Made by a program: the position numbers and the translations under genes. A stretch of DNA of 32,452 nt, from IMG/VR virus record IMGVR_UViG_3300026533_000013, positions 1 to 32,452 of that record, one strand, 5' to 3'. Positions 1 to 7,296 of the stretch are shown here, one piece after another. Source of the stretch: a virus. The notes under the pieces are model-generated. The model saw only the letters and a list, made by a program, of their open reading frames with translations, was not told where the DNA came from and did not search any database. Numbering within the stretch: the first letter of the stretch is position 1; each line of letters starts with the position of its first letter.

Positions 1-85
1 TACTCCGGCTATTCCGGTGTCGCCTTTAGGTCCGGCTACTGTTGAGTCTGAACCGGTGTCGCCTTTCGCTCCGGTTGCTCCGGTT
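1..85. repeat. Terminal copy A of an 85-nt repeat shared with the window end
   Basis: Bases 1-63 are identical to 32368-32430, and the following 22 bases differ at three positions. A third copy starts at 115, because the collagen gene has an internal unit of about 114 bp. The match is therefore either the overlap of a circular or terminally redundant molecule or a collapsed collagen repeat. Using it to close the circle preserves reading frame (1455 + 261 = 1716 nt, a multiple of three). Confidence 0.8.
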
Positions 86-1455
86 GGTCCGGTTGGTCCG
101 GTTTCGCCTTGTACTCCGGCTATTCCGGTGTCGCCTTTAGGTCCGGCTACTGTTGAGTCTGAACCGGTGTCGCCTTTCGCTCCGTCCGGTCCTATAGGTC
201 CTACTGAACCCGTATCGCCTTTTGGTCCGGCTACAACACTATCTTTTCCGGTGTCGCCGGTGTCGCCTTTAGGTCCGGTTGTTCCGGTTGCTCCGGTGTC
301 GCCTTTAGGTCCTTGTACCCCTATAGGTCCTTCTACTGTGCTATCCGCTCCGGTTGCTCCCGTGTCTCCGGTTATACCCGTGTCACCTTTAAGACCTTTT
401 TCGCCTTGCGGTCCGGTTGCTCCCGTGTCTCCTTGCGGTCCGGCTACGGTGCTATCTTCGCCCGTTGGTCCTTGCGGTCCTTCGCTTCCGGTTGCTCCGG
501 TTGGTCCGGTGTCTCCGGTTAAACCGGTGTCGCCCGTTGTTCCGGTTGGTCCGGTTGGTCCGGTGTCGCCCGTTGGTCCTTGCGGTCCTTCTACGACGCT
601 ATCCGCTCCGGTGTCGCCTTTATCGCCTTTTGGTCCAATAGGTCCGGCTACGGTGCTATCATTTCCGGTGTCGCCTTTAGGTCCGGTTAAACCGGTGTCG
701 CCTTTAGGTCCGGCTATAACACTATCTTCGCCCGTGTCGCCTTTTGGTCCTATAGGTCCTTCCGGTCCGTCCGGTCCAATAGGTCCGGCTACTGTTGAAT
801 CGTTTCCGGTATCCCCTTTAAGCCCTTGCGGTCCTATAGGTCCTTCCGGTCCTTCTACTGTTGAATCCTCTCCGGTGTCGCCTTGCGGTCCTTCCGGTCC
901 GTCCGGTCCGGTTAAACCGGTGTCGCCTTTCTCTCCGGTGTCGCCTTTCTCTCCGGCTACAATTACTATAGTTTTTTCATTTGTTCCGCCACTCATTCCG
1001 TAAGTTTTTCTTATGAATCGGCTTAAAATGATAGAAGCTTCTATAGATAAAAGACCTAATTCTTCGATTATTCTATTCGCTAATCCGCCTAAACTTCCGG
1101 TGTTTCTCTTTCCGTACTTAGTCGTAATATTCCCGATTTTTTCCTCAGTAATATTCGTATTTAAGCCCGTGTTAGTATTAAGCCCACCCGCTCCGGTTTG
1201 TGCCGTGTTTGCTTTCTCTATACTATTCGCTTCAAAACATACGGCTTTACAAACTTCATAGTTCCTACGTGTTTCTTCGCCTACACTATAACCGCGAAAT
1301 TCGCCGAAAATTATCTCTATTTTCATAAATGATAAATTTAAAAGTGATTTGATGTCGTCGTCTGAAGTTGTTGTTTGTGGAAAAAGTTGTTTGTAGAAGT
1401 TTATCGCTTCGGCTTCACTCCCGAATAAGTCTATATAAGTAGGTAAATAAAACAT
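1..1455 (-). CDS. Collagen-like protein in the head-tail adaptor position (N-terminal part, runs off window start)
   Basis: The ORF starts with ATG at 1455 ([12 protein letters not shown]) and stays open to base 1, giving 485 codons. Residues 1-165 are a non-repetitive, largely helical domain. From about residue 166 ([14 protein letters not shown]) it becomes G-X-Y collagen repeats rich in GDT, GPT, GPQ and GPK, broken at intervals by G-x-D-S-T/V-V/I-A/E-G-P units. The gene follows major capsid and a 56-aa gene and precedes stopper, neck and terminator genes. In PBSX-like phages that slot holds the head-tail adaptor (YqbG position), so I infer an adaptor fused to a collagen shaft, or a neck fibre. 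The last 115 codons lie at 32107-32452. Closing the circle through the 85-nt overlap gives about 571 aa. A separate tail-fibre role is possible. The collagen nature is certain; the adaptor role is inference. Confidence 0.85.
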   Translation of the reverse strand, partial: MFYLPTYIDLFGSEAEAINFYKQLFPQTTTSDDDIKSLLNLSFMKIEIIFGEFRGYSVGEETRRNYEVCKAVCFEANSIEKANTAQTGAGGLNTNTGLNTNITEEKIGNITTKYGKRNTGSLGGLANRIIEELGLLSIEASIILSRFIRKTYGMSGGTNEKTIVIVAGEKGDTGEKGDTGLTGPDGPEGPQGDTGEDSTVEGPEGPIGPQGLKGDTGNDSTVAGPIGPDGPEGPIGPKGDTGEDSVIAGPKGDTGLTGPKGDTGNDSTVAGPIGPKGDKGDTGADSVVEGPQGPTGDTGPTGPTGTTGDTGLTGDTGPTGATGSEGPQGPTGEDSTVAGPQGDTGATGPQGEKGLKGDTGITGDTGATGADSTVEGPIGVQGPKGDTGATGTTGPKGDTGDTGKDSVVAGPKGDTGSVGPIGPDGAKGDTGSDSTVAGPKGDTGIAGVQGETGPTGPTGATGAKGDTGSDSTVAGPKGDTGIAGV

Positions 1456-1470
1456 TTGTTCCCTTTTGTA

Positions 1471-1488
1471 TAGGGCTTTAACGCCCTA
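1471..1488 (-). terminator. Intergenic hairpin before the collagen/adaptor gene
   Basis: TAGGGC (1471-1476) and GCCCTA (1483-1488) form a 6-bp stem between the 56-aa gene stop and the collagen gene start. No U-run follows, so it is more likely an mRNA processing, stability or attenuation hairpin than a full intrinsic terminator. Confidence 0.4.
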
Positions 1489-1492
1489 CTAT

Positions 1493-1663
1493 TTAGTCGT
1501 TAAAAGTAACTTCGTAAGATTTACCTTTAGCGATTAATCTTTTACCCTTATTTGATTTAAGAGAACCTTTTCCAATTACTATAGAATTTTCCGCTTTTAA
1601 TCTCGCTTCTTCTTCCGTAACTACTTCTTCGTTTGTTTCGTTTTCTTTTGTATCTTTTGACAT
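1493..1663 (-). CDS. Small protein after major capsid (56 aa, YqbF position)
   Basis: The ATG at 1663 follows AAAAGGTTACAAA, a variant of the phage's AAAAGG ribosome site. The 56-aa product has an acidic N-terminal third (KENETNEEVVTEEEAR) and a basic C-terminal half ending GKSYEVTFND. It lies between major capsid and the adaptor-position gene, where PBSX-like phages carry a small protein (YqbF) of unknown or accessory head role. A GTATATAC element sits 26 bases upstream, so it may have its own promoter. Function is not known; a small head or neck accessory protein is the positional guess. It is too compact for any confident domain call. Confidence 0.75.
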   Translation of the reverse strand: MSKDTKENETNEEVVTEEEARLKAENSIVIGKGSLKSNKGKRLIAKGKSYEVTFND

Positions 1664-1688
1664 TTTGTAACCTTTTTTTTAATTTTAA

Positions 1689-1696
1689 GTATATAC
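1689..1696 (-). promoter_or_regulatory. GTATATAC palindromic element upstream of the 56-aa gene
   Basis: On the coding strand it reads GGTATATACTTAAAA and overlaps the UUCG hairpin after major capsid. It matches the element in front of most gene groups here; TATACT could be a -10 hexamer. Confidence 0.55.
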
Positions 1697-1707
1697 CCCG
1701 AAGGGTA
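1694..1707 (-). terminator. UUCG tetraloop hairpin directly after major capsid
   Basis: On the coding strand TACCC-TTCG-GGGTA forms a stable tetraloop hairpin four bases past the capsid stop region. There is no U-run, so it may stabilise the capsid mRNA 3' end or terminate only partially. It overlaps the next GTATATAC element. Confidence 0.45.
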
Positions 1708-1711
1708 CGTT

Positions 1712-2524
1712 TTAAGCTTCGTCTATATCAAAAGCGATAATACGGTTTGATTTGTCCGTTTCTGTTTCGATAATGTCAATACCATAAGATAAAACACCTT
1801 GAACCGCTACACCAAAAAAGCTTGCGTCCGTCATATCACGTGTTTCGTCGTAGTTTTTAGCTAATACTAAAGCCGACATATCTAAACCGATACAGTTCGA
1901 AACTGTAGCCGTCTTTTTAATAGAGTTTGATTTAAAAACTTCAATACCCATATATTTGCCGATATAACCCTCGTAAACCATATTAGAAGCTTTTTCACCT
2001 TGAAGTGCCGAACCTTGAAGTTCTACCAAAGTATTGATTACTGAAGGGCTACCAATACACGCACGGTCGTTCATTCCAACGTTAGCTAAATCGAACGCCG
2101 TAGCTAAACCGCTAAACGCTTTATCAACTGTAGCGATTACACCCGTTACCGTTACTTTTGCTTTTGAAGCTAAAGCCACTAAAGAAGCGTCTACGTCTAA
2201 AGCTAAACCTTTACCGGCTTCTTTTGTTACGTGACTTTTTAAGTTCGTTGGCGCTGTTGCAATATCTTTTACACCGTCAAGTTTAACCGAATAAAATGGC
2301 GCGTGTGAAATTTGAACTTTTTGGTTCGTACCGTCTAAATTTTGGTGTGTAATAGTTCCCGAATATTGACCGATTGTTACGGCTTCAGTTCCTAAAATGT
2401 CGATTGCTCCACCGCGTACGATTTGACCGTTATATAGTCCACGCGCTACCGACGGAACTACTGATTTTTCGATAAGGTTTGTTTCTACTAAATCCGTGAA
2501 GATTGTTATTTGTGCGTTAGTCAT
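1712..2524 (-). CDS. Major capsid protein (HK97-fold type)
   Basis: The 270-aa product starts MTNAQITIFTDL and ends IIAFDIDEA. It has the look of short HK97-fold capsid proteins without an N-terminal delta domain: an N-terminal arm with V-P-S-V-A-R-G, a central region with DVDASLVALASKAKV, then SPSVINTLVELQG and a beta-rich C-terminus with VQGVLSYGIDII. It lies directly downstream of the coiled-coil scaffold, the usual scaffold-capsid pair (XkdG position in PBSX). No separate head protease gene is present, in line with a separate scaffold and no cleaved arm. The call rests on pattern and synteny together. Confidence 0.87.
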   Translation of the reverse strand: MTNAQITIFTDLVETNLIEKSVVPSVARGLYNGQIVRGGAIDILGTEAVTIGQYSGTITHQNLDGTNQKVQISHAPFYSVKLDGVKDIATAPTNLKSHVTKEAGKGLALDVDASLVALASKAKVTVTGVIATVDKAFSGLATAFDLANVGMNDRACIGSPSVINTLVELQGSALQGEKASNMVYEGYIGKYMGIEVFKSNSIKKTATVSNCIGLDMSALVLAKNYDETRDMTDASFFGVAVQGVLSYGIDIIETETDKSNRIIAFDIDEA

Positions 2525-2546
2525 AGTTTTAATTCTCTCTTATGAT

Positions 2547-3098
2547 TTATAATAAAGCTAATTTGTCGGCGGTGCTAACTTTAGCCCGTTCTTCCGTACT
2601 CATAGCTTCGTATTTTTCCGCCGTTAAGCCCTCTTTTTGTTGTTCGTTGTTCTTTGTGTGTTGTTGGCGTTGTTGTTGCTGATTGTTTTCGCCTTGCTTA
2701 GTGAAAACAATATCTTCGCCGTACTTCTTAACGAAGTCTTCACTTTTGAAGTCTTCAGAACCTAACGACGCTAAGTCGTCTTCGTCGATTAACTTCATAG
2801 CTTTTTTAGGGTTCTTAATTCCTAAATCTCTAAGCGCCGATTGACGGCTAAAAGCCGTGTCGCGGTCTGCTAAAAGTTTGTCTACGTCTTCTTTTGAAAC
2901 ATAACCGTTTTTTTTGTCTTCTTCCGAAGCGTTTTTAGCTTTGTCGAATCCCTTATTATAAGAAACTTGTAACGCTTTGTCGCTTTCTTCTTTAGCTTTT
3001 TTAAGTGCTTCAGTAAGCGCCGTTTTGTTAGTGTCTGCTACTTTTGTAGCTTCGCCCTTTAGTCTTGCGATTTCTGCTAATGCTTGTTCTAAATCCAT
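2547..3098 (-). CDS. Capsid scaffolding protein
   Basis: The 183-aa product is highly charged and helical. Residues 1-80 look like a coiled coil rich in A, K and E (DLEQALAEIARLKGE), the middle (KNPKKAMKLIDEDDLASL) is typical of phage scaffolds, and a Q/N-rich linker (QQQQRQQHTKNNEQQ) precedes a short C-terminal helix that would bind capsid. Its place immediately before major capsid is the standard one for scaffolds. The start follows AACAAAAGGGTTTAGA, a variant of the phage's extended SD box, and a good sigma70-like promoter lies at 3157-3184, so this promoter probably drives the scaffold-capsid mRNA. Confidence 0.82.
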   Translation of the reverse strand: MDLEQALAEIARLKGEATKVADTNKTALTEALKKAKEESDKALQVSYNKGFDKAKNASEEDKKNGYVSKEDVDKLLADRDTAFSRQSALRDLGIKNPKKAMKLIDEDDLASLGSEDFKSEDFVKKYGEDIVFTKQGENNQQQQRQQHTKNNEQQKEGLTAEKYEAMSTEERAKVSTADKLALL

Positions 3099-3156
3099 TC
3101 TAAACCCTTTTGTTCCTATTTGTCCCGACGATTAACTCCCCGCGATTATTACGAAA

Positions 3157-3184
3157 ATTATAGCATAATCGTTTAAGGTTTCAA
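3157..3184 (-). promoter_or_regulatory. Sigma70-type promoter for scaffold and major capsid
   Basis: On the minus strand TTGAAA (3184-3179) is followed after 16 nt by TATAAT (3162-3157), itself preceded by an extended -10 TGc. Transcription would start near 3150, about 50 nt before the scaffold ATG. It is the best classical promoter match I see in the window. Confidence 0.75.
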
Positions 3185-3221
3185 AATAATATAAGATAAT
3201 ATAGTTTTTTACATATTGAAA

Positions 3222-3229
3222 GTATATAC
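3222..3229 (-). promoter_or_regulatory. GTATATAC element in the pre-scaffold intergenic region
   Basis: Reads AAAGGTATATACTTTCAA on the coding strand, 38 bases upstream of the sigma70-type promoter. It could be an operator or a second promoter for the capsid genes. Confidence 0.5.
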
Positions 3230-3314
3230 CTTTAACCCCGTCGTGCGTGGATTTGCCCTAAACTATTTCTAAAGGTCTTCTTTATCGCTAAACGTGTTTA
3301 ATCGCTTTAAGGGG

Positions 3315-3352
3315 CTTTAAAATGACTTTAAAGGTATATACCTATATTTAAG
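3315..3352 (-). repeat. 38-bp regulatory repeat, copy 1 (twin at 17046-17083)
   Basis: This segment carries AGGTATATACCT in its middle and GTCATTTTAAAG at its coding-strand 3' end. It is nearly identical to 17046-17083. Both copies have the same orientation and stand at the head of a gene block (capsid; recombination). The GTATATAC core is at 3334-3341. A shared promoter or operator is the simplest reading. Confidence 0.6.
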
Positions 3353-3360
3353 TTTCGGGG

Positions 3361-3549
3361 CTAATAAATCACGTCTTTTTCATAAATTCCGTCTATAATT
3401 ATTTCGGGTTTACCCTTTTCTATCGCGTCATAAATTGCGTCTATAAATTCTATACTCGAATAATCGTCGTCGGCTAACTCATTAAATAAAGGAATTTGTT
3501 TCCTAAATTTTAAAAAATACGCTTCTTTAGCTTCTTCTAATTCTTTCAT
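3361..3549 (-). CDS. Small acidic protein coupled to the MuF gene (possible immunity partner)
   Basis: The 62-aa acidic product has the pattern KF-x-x-x-I-P then DDDYSSIEFIDAIYDAIEKG and KPEIII. That resembles a family of small phage proteins often found just after MuF/portal genes. Its ATG overlaps the MuF stop (ATGA), so the two are translationally coupled. Because the MuF protein carries a metallopeptidase-like C-terminal domain, this gene also sits exactly where polymorphic MuF toxins keep an immunity gene. An acidic helical protein fits an inhibitor, but this is positional inference. The alternative is an ordinary head accessory protein. Confidence 0.8.
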   Translation of the reverse strand: MKELEEAKEAYFLKFRKQIPLFNELADDDYSSIEFIDAIYDAIEKGKPEIIIDGIYEKDVIY

Positions 3550-5903
3550 TTTGTAGCCCTTTTTATATCTGTTATATACTGCTTTGTCATAACCGGAATA
3601 AAAGCTTCTAATAGTTTTCCATTAATTCCGGTATCGTCGAAGCCTAAAAGTTGAGTAATGTTTGCGAAGATTTCAGTTTGTGGCATACCTCTTTCGCGTA
3701 AGTAACTCGTAGTGTGTCCGGCTATTCCATAATTTCCACCAACTCCCGCGATATTATTCATTGTCGCACTTCCTATAATATCACTAAGCGCACCCGTGCT
3801 ATATTTGCTTTTTACTGAACGCATAAATTTAGAATTAGCCATTAATTCCGCGTACTGCGTATATTCGTTATAATCGCTAAACGTTGAGAACCTGAAGAAA
3901 TTCATAGCGTCGCCGTCGTCCATAGCTTGAAGTAAATGTAGCTTTCTTTCGTAGTCGCGTCCGTATGCTTCAGTCACTCCCATATTGTCGGCGTACCACT
4001 TTTTAAAGTCTTTCTCTTTTATGCCTAAGCTTTTATATAATTCGTTTTCGATTTTAGCCATTTCGGCGTGATTACTCGCTACGTTTAAATCTTGAATATG
4101 ATTATGTTTTTTATTAAGTGCTTCTTTAATCGCCTTTTGTGCTTTTGAACTTCTACCTTTTCCGGAATTAGTCATAATTGTTTTTCTATCTAAAGCCATA
4201 GCGTCCGTAAAATCTTTTCTTCCTGAATAAAATAATGTTCTCGAAATTTGTTCCCCACCTATACCGTCGCGCCCTAAGTGGTCGTCTAAAAAATGCCCTT
4301 TTTCGTGTCTATATATTGCTATGCCTTTTTCGTTTGTAAACTTTCTTTTACCCATATTGATAGCACCGTAATTATCATAATAAGCCCCGCTTTTAGGATT
4401 ATGTAATATTCCGGCATAACTACCGTCGTATTTGTCGTTTAGGGCTTTAATGTAGTCCGGTGTGTGTTTAGTGAAGGAATTAGTTTCCCACGAAATAACC
4501 TCTTCGGCATTTAATGACCTTGCTTCTTTAATCTTTGCTAAACGCTTCTTTTCTGCTACTGCTTTTATATTTGCTATAAAATCATCATCTTTCTTTTTTT
4601 GTTGTTCCGGTGTTAGCTTGGAAAACTCTTTATAGCGTTTGTCAAGTGGTGCGAATTTCTCGTAATACTTTCGGCTATCTAAAGTATCTAAGTCATTTAA
4701 GACTTCTATTTCGGCTTCTATAGCCTTCTTCTTTTTATAATATGCGTCTTTGTTCTTAGTATATTCGTCGCTACCGATAACAGTCTTCCCGCGAACTTTT
4801 CTATAATCCGTTTTGACTACTTCTAATTCATCATATTTACCGTCTATATTTTTACGATAAATATCCCTTCTTTTGTCCTCTTCTTTTTGTAGGTCGCTTA
4901 TCTCTTTTTCGACTTCCGTTTTATTCATATCTTTAAGGGGCTTTTTCTTCGGTTTCGGTTTCGGTTTCGGCGGAATAATTTCTTCGCCTATATCTTCATA
5001 AGGTACGGTCGTACTTCTACAGTAGACGTGTAGGGGCGGGGCGTTTACTCCTACTTGAAGGTCCTTCAATAAATAAACGTTGTCGTCGTGGTCTTTGCAT
5101 ATCTGCGAAGTTCTTTCGTCCCCGACTGCGATATATTGATACTTATCAAAACCGGCTTCGCTAAAACTGCTTTGTTTTGCTATTGAATTAATTCGGGCGG
5201 TTTCTGTAATAAGTAGACGTCTAGCTTCGTAGTCCGTCGCACCAAAAGACCGTTTTAAATCCGACTTTAAAGCGTTCCAATTATTCCCCTCTAAAAAGTT
5301 ATTCGTTAAGGTCTTGAAAAGCTTATCCGATAAGTTGCTTCTTTGAGTCCATACTCTCGAACTAAATCGGCGACCCTGAAATTCTGAATTTATAACCGCT
5401 CTTATTTTGCTTTGTGATGTTTGTTTAAAGTTGGTTTGGAATTGATTTTTTACCGCTTTTTCGGTTTCGCTATAGTTTTCTTCTAAGCTTTGTTCACTAA
5501 CACTTTTTTGTGCCTTCTTTAAATCGCTTATATTCGCTTTAAGTTCCACTTGTAACCGTTGGTATCTATCTATCTTAGATACTCCCGTCATTCGCTCCAT
5601 AGAAGCCATAAAAGCCACGTCGTCCGAATACCTTCCCGATTTTATATAGTAACGAAGCTTCTTATTAAATTCTCTAAACTCTTTAGGTGTTAAGAGGGCT
5701 TTCGCTTCGTCCATACCTAAACCGTTTTTAGTTGCGTATTCTGAATAAAATCTTTCTAGTTGAGATTGAACTACTTTCATTTTCGCACGGTAAAGTTTAT
5801 CTAACTTTAAAGCGTCTCTATCTACCTTTAAATCTAAACGGTTCGCTTCTTGAAGCCAATATTCGGCACTTCTATTTTGTGAAGCTTTCGTTACTTTAGG
5901 CAT
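3546..5903 (-). CDS. MuF minor head protein with C-terminal zincin-like metallopeptidase domain
   Basis: At 785 aa this is far longer than a plain MuF protein. Residues about 150-302 carry the phage Mu gpF head-morphogenesis domain: ETARINSIAKQ, then GDERTSQICKDHDD, then APPLHVYCRSTTVPY. A Pro/Lys linker (PPKPKPKPKKK, 311-321) and a charged coiled-coil stretch (to about 460) lead to a C-terminal domain of about 325 residues. That domain has IYRHEKGHFLDDH at 530-542, an HExxH zinc-binding motif (H533, E534, H537), and a possible third ligand in YAELMAN (E686). MuF proteins sit inside the head with portal and may be injected. Temperate-phage MuF proteins are known to carry C-terminal toxin or effector domains. 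The zinc ligands beyond HEKGH are my guess. It lies between portal and scaffold. Confidence 0.85.
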   Translation of the reverse strand: MPKVTKASQNRSAEYWLQEANRLDLKVDRDALKLDKLYRAKMKVVQSQLERFYSEYATKNGLGMDEAKALLTPKEFREFNKKLRYYIKSGRYSDDVAFMASMERMTGVSKIDRYQRLQVELKANISDLKKAQKSVSEQSLEENYSETEKAVKNQFQTNFKQTSQSKIRAVINSEFQGRRFSSRVWTQRSNLSDKLFKTLTNNFLEGNNWNALKSDLKRSFGATDYEARRLLITETARINSIAKQSSFSEAGFDKYQYIAVGDERTSQICKDHDDNVYLLKDLQVGVNAPPLHVYCRSTTVPYEDIGEEIIPPKPKPKPKKKPLKDMNKTEVEKEISDLQKEEDKRRDIYRKNIDGKYDELEVVKTDYRKVRGKTVIGSDEYTKNKDAYYKKKKAIEAEIEVLNDLDTLDSRKYYEKFAPLDKRYKEFSKLTPEQQKKKDDDFIANIKAVAEKKRLAKIKEARSLNAEEVISWETNSFTKHTPDYIKALNDKYDGSYAGILHNPKSGAYYDNYGAINMGKRKFTNEKGIAIYRHEKGHFLDDHLGRDGIGGEQISRTLFYSGRKDFTDAMALDRKTIMTNSGKGRSSKAQKAIKEALNKKHNHIQDLNVASNHAEMAKIENELYKSLGIKEKDFKKWYADNMGVTEAYGRDYERKLHLLQAMDDGDAMNFFRFSTFSDYNEYTQYAELMANSKFMRSVKSKYSTGALSDIIGSATMNNIAGVGGNYGIAGHTTSYLRERGMPQTEIFANITQLLGFDDTGINGKLLEAFIPVMTKQYITDIKRATK

Positions 5904-5907
5904 TTAT

Positions 5908-7254
5908 TTAATTCTCGAATTCTTCGTATAGTCCCGTAACGGCTTCTTTAGCTTCTTTTTGAATCTGTGTATAATCTTCTTCGTTACCTATTCGTTTCGT
6001 CGCTTCTTGTATGCTCATAAAGCCACCGTCTACCGCCGTCTTCGTTGTTATCACGTCTTCTTTAAAGTTTTCGCCTATAGGGTCGCTAAACTCTATATCT
6101 ATATCTAAAAGTTGCTTGAAGGTCTTCGCAATATTATTTCTTTTTTCTGTAACTCTCGAAGACGTATTACTTAACATTCTTTCGATAGCTATCCCCGAAA
6201 GATTTCCGTCCCCGCCAATTCCTAAAGCTATAGGATTAACCGCTAAAGAACTGAAGATTTGACTTTCTAAGTTTGCGCGGTGTTGGTCGCTTTGTTCTAT
6301 ACGGCTTTCTAAACTGATTTGTTCGGGCTTCATACCACCGTCGCGAATAATTACTACACGGTCGCGAAGATTTACCGAAGCGTTACCGTTTTCGTCATAC
6401 TCTAAAGCTTCTTCCGGAAGTGCTAAAAGCGGGTTTGATATTTTGTCAAAAGTTTGTGAATTGATTGTATTTGTTACAACTATTTCGCGAAGTAGTGCTA
6501 TGTTATCATCTGTATAATCACTCTTCCCGCCGAAGACTAAATTAGTCACTTCGGCTACTATAGGCTTCGATACTACTTCATAACTTACGATAACACCGTG
6601 TTCGCCTTCTTTGTGTAGTAAGCCTTCGATTTCCGTGTCTATATACTCACGTTTAAGCTTCTTTTCGCCGTTCTCTTCGAAAGTAGTTTGTTTGATTTTT
6701 TCGTAAACTATTTCGTTCTCTTTGTGTACTTCCAAAAGGTAAACTTCTACACCGTTATCTTCTTGAATCAGATTAAAAATAGTATAGCTTTCGTTAATGT
6801 CTTGAATAAATTCGTTTTGTGTAGCATAGTACGAAATTGAATTATAGATATTAATATATGGTTGCCCGTTGTGTTCTACAATTTTGACTAAGCACGAACC
6901 GCCGATAGATTGCTCTTTAATCATATTCTTAACTTTTTGCGACATATATTCGCTTTCTTCGCCGTTAAATGTTACCCGTCCATTTGTAGCAAAAGAGATA
7001 TAAGTCGAAGTTACCGAACTTAAAAGGTTCGACGGCACTACTAAGTCGTCTATACTTGAATAAGAAGCGTTACTTCCATCGTAACCCGTCATTACGTTGT
7101 TGCCCTGAACGATAGCACCCGAACCCATAAGTTCTAATTTAATACGGCTATTAACTGAAGCACGGAAAATACCCGCGCTTTGTTCCTCGAAGATTTCTCT
7201 ATTTCGTGAGTAGTTTTTATATTTTGAACTAAGTAGGTATTCGAATAAATACAT
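5908..7254 (-). CDS. Portal protein (SPP1 gp6 / PBSX XkdE-like)
   Basis: The 448-aa product begins MYLFEYLLSSKYKNYSRNRE. It shows a wing/clip-like middle section (SNPLLALPEEALEYDENG) and the typical portal stem segment QSDQHRANLESQIFSSLAVNP followed by GGDGNLSGIAIERM and SSRVTEKRNNIAKTFKQLLD. This fits the dodecameric portal through which DNA is packaged. It lies between the large terminase and MuF genes, as expected. The start follows AGAGG 6 nt upstream, and a TATAAT hexamer lies at 7286-7291. Confidence 0.9.
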   Translation of the reverse strand: MYLFEYLLSSKYKNYSRNREIFEEQSAGIFRASVNSRIKLELMGSGAIVQGNNVMTGYDGSNASYSSIDDLVVPSNLLSSVTSTYISFATNGRVTFNGEESEYMSQKVKNMIKEQSIGGSCLVKIVEHNGQPYINIYNSISYYATQNEFIQDINESYTIFNLIQEDNGVEVYLLEVHKENEIVYEKIKQTTFEENGEKKLKREYIDTEIEGLLHKEGEHGVIVSYEVVSKPIVAEVTNLVFGGKSDYTDDNIALLREIVVTNTINSQTFDKISNPLLALPEEALEYDENGNASVNLRDRVVIIRDGGMKPEQISLESRIEQSDQHRANLESQIFSSLAVNPIALGIGGDGNLSGIAIERMLSNTSSRVTEKRNNIAKTFKQLLDIDIEFSDPIGENFKEDVITTKTAVDGGFMSIQEATKRIGNEEDYTQIQKEAKEAVTGLYEEFEN

Positions 7255-7285
7255 TTTTTTCCTCTTTTTGCGAAAAGTTTTTAGT

Positions 7286-7291
7286 ATTATA
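7286..7291 (-). promoter_or_regulatory. Possible -10 element upstream of portal
   Basis: GATATAATACT on the coding strand, about 32 nt before the portal ATG. No convincing -35 hexamer; it could be a weak internal promoter of the head operon. Confidence 0.35.
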
Positions 7292-7296
7292 TCATT

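Noticed and set aside
1-960. CRISPR-like direct repeats
   Set aside because: Repeats are in-frame collagen coding units of varying length without unique spacers.
17-1003. 328-aa plus-strand ORF of Pro/Ser/Val repeats ([16 protein letters not shown])
   Set aside because: It is the antisense of the collagen gene. The minus-strand frame has textbook G-X-Y repeats, a proper start and fits the all-minus gene order.
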